Shown here piece after piece: positions 60,107-64,000 of a DNA stretch of 64,000 nt. The notes beneath the pieces were generated by a model. That model searched no databases, was not told the DNA's origin, and worked only from the letters and a program-made list of their open reading frames with translations. How positions within the stretch are numbered: position 1 is the stretch's first letter; each line of letters begins with the position of its first letter. A program made the position numbers and the translations under genes. This stretch comes from Rufibacter roseus (GTDB lineage Bacteria; Bacteroidota; Bacteroidia; Cytophagales; Hymenobacteraceae), in NCBI RefSeq assembly GCF_001647285.1, contig NZ_LRML01000019.1:16883-80882 (forward strand), in the 5' to 3' direction.

Positions 60107-61516
60107 TTACTTCTGATTTTCTTTTGGCCAGTCATCTGTTCTGAAAGAGGAGGCGGGCAGGCCTGCCTTGTTGAAAAGGTTTGGAGTGGCAGTGTTTTCC
60201 CACCCAAACCTTACCGCCACCGGCTGCTTCACATCCTTTGCCTGAACCACCACTGTATTACCCTCAATTTTACCATTGGCTTTCACAAATTTTTGATCAG
60301 CTCCGGCTACCTCAAAATGCGTCAGTTCTTTGCCTTTGGTCATCAATCCGCCAGTGGTATGGTCAAAGTAAAGCCTTATTTTGTTGCCTTCTACTTTCAT
60401 GCTGCGGTAGAGGGGGCCAGAGTGGGCAATGTCTTCTTTCCCGTAGGTTTTATTTAAAGCTATAGCGGCTAGGCGTTTTCCTACATCTAGTTTGTTTCTG
60501 GGGTGAATATCTTGGGTGTTGCCAACATCATGTATTACAGCCATGCCTGTTTTAGGAACTTGTAATGTCTTGAATTGGGCCTCTGCCAATCGTGGCCATT
60601 CTTCTGTTCCTCCGTAGGTGAAAGGGGCTATCTGCACATAATAAAAGGGGAATTCCTGTTGCCATTGGGTTCTCCAGTTCTGAATGAGAGTAGGCAGAAG
60701 TTGTGCATATACCTCAGGTGCGTTGGCGTTCGATTCGCCTTGGTACCAGAGTGCTCCGGCTAAGCGGAAAGGAATAAGCGGGGCAATCATGGTGTTAAAC
60801 GCTTTGCCCGGTTGTACTGGGCACCAAGCCACTTCTTCCCGCTGGGCAGCCGATTTGGCGAGCACCGGGTTGGCTGCAATAATGTTTGGGTTCACCCAGA
60901 CCTCGGCCGGAGTACCTCCCCAGCTGCTATTGATTAAGCCAACGGGTACTTTTAGGTTTTGATGAAGGTCGCGCCCAAAGAAGTAGCCCACTGAGCTAAA
61001 ATCTGTCATCGTTTCAGGAGTGCATACTACCCATTGCCCTTTCAGATCTTGCTGCGGTACATCTGAGGTACTGTGTGCTACAGAAAAAAAGCGGATGGAA
61101 GGGTAATTGGCCTGAGCAATGTGTTCTTGTGCATTGTCAATACCAGCTCTGGCTGACCACTCCATGTTGCTCTGGCCAGAGCACAGCCATACCTCGCCCA
61201 ACAGCACATCATCAATTACAATGGTATTGTAGCCTTTCACGGTAAGTGTGTAAGGGCCTCCAGCTGCGGGTGTTTTCAGTTTAACCGACCATTGCGCTAA
61301 ATTGCCGGGGCTGGTTTTTACTTCTTGGTTGTCCCAGCTGCCCGAAACTGAAATGGGCTCTCCGGGTTTTCCCCAACCCCACACCGTCACCTCTGCATTT
61401 TGCTGTAACACCATGTGGTTGCTGAAGATGGCCGGCAGGGTAACGGCGGAGGCTGGGAGAAAAGTGCTGATGAAAAACAGAATACAAATAAATCTCAGGG
61501 TCAGTATATGTTTCAT
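60107..61516 (-). CDS. SASA-family carbohydrate acetylesterase
   Basis: 469 aa. Signal peptide (to about residue 25). GDSL-like nucleophile Ser116 in WLCSGQSNMEWS, with Asn in INSSWGG and the catalytic Asp/His pair expected from DIHPRNKLDVGKRLA. Annotated in other genomes as sialate O-acetylesterase, but in this glycosidase context removal of acetyl groups from mannan or xylan is as likely. Convergent with GH9. Confidence 0.87.
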   Translation of the reverse strand: MKHILTLRFICILFFISTFLPASAVTLPAIFSNHMVLQQNAEVTVWGWGKPGEPISVSGSWDNQEVKTSPGNLAQWSVKLKTPAAGGPYTLTVKGYNTIVIDDVLLGEVWLCSGQSNMEWSARAGIDNAQEHIAQANYPSIRFFSVAHSTSDVPQQDLKGQWVVCTPETMTDFSSVGYFFGRDLHQNLKVPVGLINSSWGGTPAEVWVNPNIIAANPVLAKSAAQREEVAWCPVQPGKAFNTMIAPLIPFRLAGALWYQGESNANAPEVYAQLLPTLIQNWRTQWQQEFPFYYVQIAPFTYGGTEEWPRLAEAQFKTLQVPKTGMAVIHDVGNTQDIHPRNKLDVGKRLAAIALNKTYGKEDIAHSGPLYRSMKVEGNKIRLYFDHTTGGLMTKGKELTHFEVAGADQKFVKANGKIEGNTVVVQAKDVKQPVAVRFGWENTATPNLFNKAGLPASSFRTDDWPKENQK

Positions 61517-61597
61517 GGTAGCAGAAAAAAATTTTTTAGTTAACTTTTTCTAATGGAAATAGATGACAAAATACAATTCTTGTTCCTAATCAAAACT

Positions 61598-61633
61598 GTT
61601 TCTGGGGTGTTTTTCCAAAATAAGGGTTTAAAC
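61598..61633. repeat. 36-bp palindromic repeat, degenerate copy 21
   Basis: GTTTCTGGGGTG...GGGTTTAAAC. Ends are partly altered. Lies between two divergent genes (esterase and selO). Confidence 0.5.
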
Positions 61634-61802
61634 AAATGGTTTTATTTTTTTGATATGCTCCAAACCTACTTTTATGACCCTTATTTCCTGTAATCTTTCC
61701 TTTAGGTACTCTTTTACCGTATATCTGTTTATCCCTTTCTCTCTTGTACTGAAAGAGGGCAGTAAGGCCAGTGGTGCCCATTGTTGAACCAACTATTGAA
61801 AC

Positions 61803-63362
61803 ATGCAAAGTTTACTCTCCAAAGAATATAAGAATGAATTTGTGAACACTTTTGAAGGCGATGAGAGTGGCAGCCTGAAACCACGGCAGACGCCGGGTAT
61901 GTTCTACAGCAAGGCAAAACCTACTCCGGTGAAAAGTCCTGAGCTGTTGGCTTGGTCAGAGGAACTGGCGAAGGAATTAGGAATTCAAAAGCTAACTGAT
62001 CAAGCAGAGATTGATGTACTGGGCGGGAATAAGGTTGCCGACACCATGCAACCTTATGCCGCTTGTTATGCAGGCCATCAATTCGGAAACTGGGCAGGCC
62101 AGTTAGGCGATGGTCGGGCCATCACGCTAGGAGAGTGGGAGGCACCTGACGGGCAGTCTTGGGAGCTTCAGCTGAAAGGAGCAGGCCCTACTGCTTACTC
62201 AAGACGTGCCGACGGAAGAGCGGTGTTGCGGTCATCGGTTCGGGAGTACCTCATGAGTGAGGCCATGCATTACCTGGATATACCAACCACCCGAGCGCTG
62301 AGTTTAGTAAAAACCGGTGACCAGGTGGTACGGGACATGTTCTACAACGGCAATCCGGAGTATGAGCCAGGAGCAATTGTTATGCGGGTAGCGCCTACTT
62401 TCCTGAGGTTCGGAAGTTTTGAAATGCCTGCCGCCCGGCAGGAAATTGACAACCTGCGCCAATTAGTAGACTGGACCATTAGCCGGTATTATCCGCATAT
62501 CCAAGGCGAAGACAGAGTGATGACCTGGTTCAAGGAAATCTTGGACCGCACTGCGGAACTGATGGTAGAGTGGATGCGCGTGGGCTTCGTGCACGGCGTG
62601 ATGAACACTGATAACATGTCCATCTTGGGCCTCACCATAGACTACGGCCCCTTCTCCTTCCTAGATGATTATGACCCGATGTTCACGCCCAACACTACTG
62701 ATTTACCTGGTCGCCGGTACGCCTTCGGGCGGCAGCCTTCGGTGGCCCAGTGGAACTTAGGTTGCCTGGCCAGTGCCATTGCCGCGCTGTTTCCAAACAC
62801 ACAGCAACTGGTGGCTGAACTGGAGGGATATGAAACTGTTTTTACTTTGAAGTACCGCCAAATGATGGGTAATAAACTAGGCTTGGATGAGGTACGGGAA
62901 GAGGATGAAGCCTTGATCACACAATTGGAAACTTTGCTGGCCACGGTAAAGCCAGATATGACCATCTTTTACCAATTGTTAGGTGATTTGCCCCAGGAAG
63001 AGCGGGATTCTCAGAAAATTTTTAGCCACTTCCAAGAGAGTTTTTATGGTGAACCAGCAGAAAAGGCGAAGACCCTGCTATTGGATTTTATTAAAGCCTA
63101 CAGCGCTCGCATTGAAACCAACACCACCTCAAGAGAAGAAAGCCAACAACTGATGCGGAAAACAAACCCTAGAATAATTCTACGGAATTACATGCTGCAT
63201 GAGGCCATAGAGGGGCTTACCAAAGGAGATGACCAGCTGTTTAACAAATTACAGAAAGCCATGAAGCAGCCATACTCCAGAGACTTCGACGAGTTCTTCA
63301 AAAAGCGGCCAGATTGGGCAAGTCAAAAGGCAGGTTGCTCAATGTTGTCGTGCAGTTCTTAA
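61803..63362 (+). CDS. selO: Protein adenylyltransferase SelO (YdiU)
   Basis: 519 aa, the usual SelO length. Pseudokinase-fold motifs: QLGDGRAITLGEW, LKGAGPTAYSRRADGRAVLRSS and VHGVMNTDNMSILGLTIDYGPF. The C-terminus has CSMLSCSS, where many homologues carry a selenocysteine or Cys near the end; here it is Cys. SelO AMPylates proteins involved in redox control. Monocistronic, followed by a palindrome shared with the cupin gene. Confidence 0.95.
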   Translation: MQSLLSKEYKNEFVNTFEGDESGSLKPRQTPGMFYSKAKPTPVKSPELLAWSEELAKELGIQKLTDQAEIDVLGGNKVADTMQPYAACYAGHQFGNWAGQLGDGRAITLGEWEAPDGQSWELQLKGAGPTAYSRRADGRAVLRSSVREYLMSEAMHYLDIPTTRALSLVKTGDQVVRDMFYNGNPEYEPGAIVMRVAPTFLRFGSFEMPAARQEIDNLRQLVDWTISRYYPHIQGEDRVMTWFKEILDRTAELMVEWMRVGFVHGVMNTDNMSILGLTIDYGPFSFLDDYDPMFTPNTTDLPGRRYAFGRQPSVAQWNLGCLASAIAALFPNTQQLVAELEGYETVFTLKYRQMMGNKLGLDEVREEDEALITQLETLLATVKPDMTIFYQLLGDLPQEERDSQKIFSHFQESFYGEPAEKAKTLLLDFIKAYSARIETNTTSREESQQLMRKTNPRIILRNYMLHEAIEGLTKGDDQLFNKLQKAMKQPYSRDFDEFFKKRPDWASQKAGCSMLSCSS

Positions 63363-63373
63363 GGAAGGTCTTG

Positions 63374-63409
63374 CGTTTTAGGCCTGTTTTTCTGAAAAAT
63401 GGCCTAAAA
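63374..63409. repeat. 36-bp palindromic repeat, copy 22
   Basis: Nearly perfect copy (arms AGGCCTG and TGGCCT), 11 bases past the selO stop and between convergent genes; the stem extends to GCGTTTT/AAAACGC. Confidence 0.88.
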
Positions 63410-63447
63410 CGCAAAATATTAACCTTTTAAGCTTAGTGTATAAAATC

Positions 63448-63804
63448 TTAGTCAGGAATAAAATTGATGTCGCTCTCGTTTTCGAAGAGCACATAAGCCC
63501 TGTGCCAGGGGTTGTCGCCTAACATTTGCCATTTGTGCCCACGGCCAGTAGTGTCGGTAGCAATGAGTACGTCACCAACCGTAAGTGTAAAAGATTCGCC
63601 GGTACTGGTGGTAAACTCCAGGGTTCCTTCTAGTGTGAGCACGTATTGGGTGGTAGGGGCCGGGTGCCAGTCATAGAAAGTACCGGCAGGAGTTTCTTTA
63701 AATTGGATCTGCGTTGCCTTTGTTAAAGTTCGTTCTGCCACTTTGCCTACGCTAAATCTAGAATGGCCTTCGGCGTCAGTGTATAATTTATAGGCTCTAA
63801 TCAT
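63448..63804 (-). CDS. Cupin-domain protein
   Basis: 118 aa from the ATG at 63804 (MIRAYKLYTD); a longer frame to 63903 is unlikely. Single cupin fold with DWHPAPTTQYVLTLEGTLEF and the second motif GDVLIATDTTGRGHKW, giving His residues that could bind a metal. Small-molecule binding or oxygenase activity cannot be decided. Convergent with selO. Confidence 0.8.
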   Translation of the reverse strand: MIRAYKLYTDAEGHSRFSVGKVAERTLTKATQIQFKETPAGTFYDWHPAPTTQYVLTLEGTLEFTTSTGESFTLTVGDVLIATDTTGRGHKWQMLGDNPWHRAYVLFENESDINFIPD

Positions 63805-63922
63805 TTTTGTCTCTGTTGATTCTCTCCTGATCATACGCATGTGCTTTAAGAACGGAGGTAGCCAAAAGTAAAAATTGCAGCTAATCTCAAGCTTGCGGAA
63901 CAAGCGACTTTCGCCACTACAA

Positions 63923-63960
63923 CAGAAAAGCCAGCCTCATGTGAGAGGCTGGCTTTTCTG
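63923..63960. terminator. Strong bidirectional terminator
   Basis: CAGAAAAGCCAGCCTC pairs with GAGGCTGGCTTTTCTG with a tiny loop. T-runs face both ways. It lies upstream of the cupin start, so it probably serves the gene beyond the window edge. Confidence 0.8.
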
Positions 63961-64000
63961 TTGGTAGTTGGCGTAAAGTTCGCTGAATGGAATTAGCTCT

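Noticed and set aside
42633..61516. Classical Sus-type polysaccharide utilisation locus
   Set aside because: No SusC or SusD homologue is encoded anywhere in the window.
1167..63409. CRISPR array from 36-base repeats
   Set aside because: Copies are dispersed one per intergenic region and diverged in sequence, with no spacers or cas genes.

Overview
The window looks like chromosomal DNA of a Bacteroidota bacterium, most likely Cytophagales/Hymenobacteraceae. The evidence is two very large secreted proteins with type IX secretion (T9SS) type A C-terminal sorting domains, a Bacteroidetes-style hybrid two-component regulator (HTCS), a plant-polysaccharide hydrolase cluster, a SelO-type YdiU protein and a bacteriophytochrome. 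There are no rRNA genes, no intact canonical tRNA genes, no CRISPR array, no prophage and no recognisable transposase.

Layout. 1-859: 5' part of a bacteriophytochrome gene cut by the window edge. 1.2-3.8 kb: HrpB helicase. 3.9-8.0 kb and 16.5-21.4 kb: two paralogous giant T9SS proteins in the same orientation with a shared, locally almost identical module. 8.1-25.4 kb: an RNA-repair island. It holds four tandem tRNA-like Y RNA genes, a Ro60/TROVE protein, an AT-rich OLD-type ATPase-TOPRIM gene, RtcB RNA ligase, two overlapping RlaP-type nucleotidyltransferases, and a divergent WYL regulator fused to a PhyH-type dioxygenase. A hydrolase gene, a small membrane-protein gene and a frameshifted gene are interspersed. 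25.4-30.1 kb: a small secreted protein, a TauE-type permease and the molybdopterin genes moeB, moaE and moaD. 30.6-36.7 kb: a PaoABC-like molybdenum aldehyde oxidoreductase operon with MocA-like and XdhC-like maturation proteins. 36.8-39.9 kb: cysQ, cysC and a PAPS-type sulfotransferase. 40-42.4 kb: DinB-like, DUF2236 and SpoIIAA-like genes. 42.6-61.5 kb: a mannan/glucomannan utilisation region with GH26, two GH5, GH27, GH3, HTCS, GH9 and a SASA esterase, plus aspA and an LD-carboxypeptidase. 61.8-63.9 kb: SelO and a cupin.

The most interesting system is the RNA-repair island. Each of the four Y RNA-like units carries an inserted tRNA-like body in circularly permuted order: T-arm and 3' acceptor strand first, then 5' acceptor strand and, in three of the four, a D-arm. 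Outer stems covary between units. Ro60, rtcB and the RlaP operon share a 19-bp promoter motif (16 of 19 positions invariant) lying exactly nine bases before a -7-like box. One copy is in the intergenic region shared with the WYL gene. This suggests a WYL-controlled RNA-repair regulon with the Y RNAs transcribed downstream of Ro60. Ro60, Y RNA and RtcB partnerships are known from other bacteria; the four-unit permuted array, the WYL-PhyH fusion, paired RlaP genes and the shared operator are the parts I would regard as new or unusual.

Two further genome-scale signals stand out. A 36-bp imperfect palindrome of nearly constant length occurs about 22 times, mostly just after stop codons. A 16-bp motif is shared by the regions upstream of the GH3 operon and the GH9 gene and is a candidate HTCS operator.
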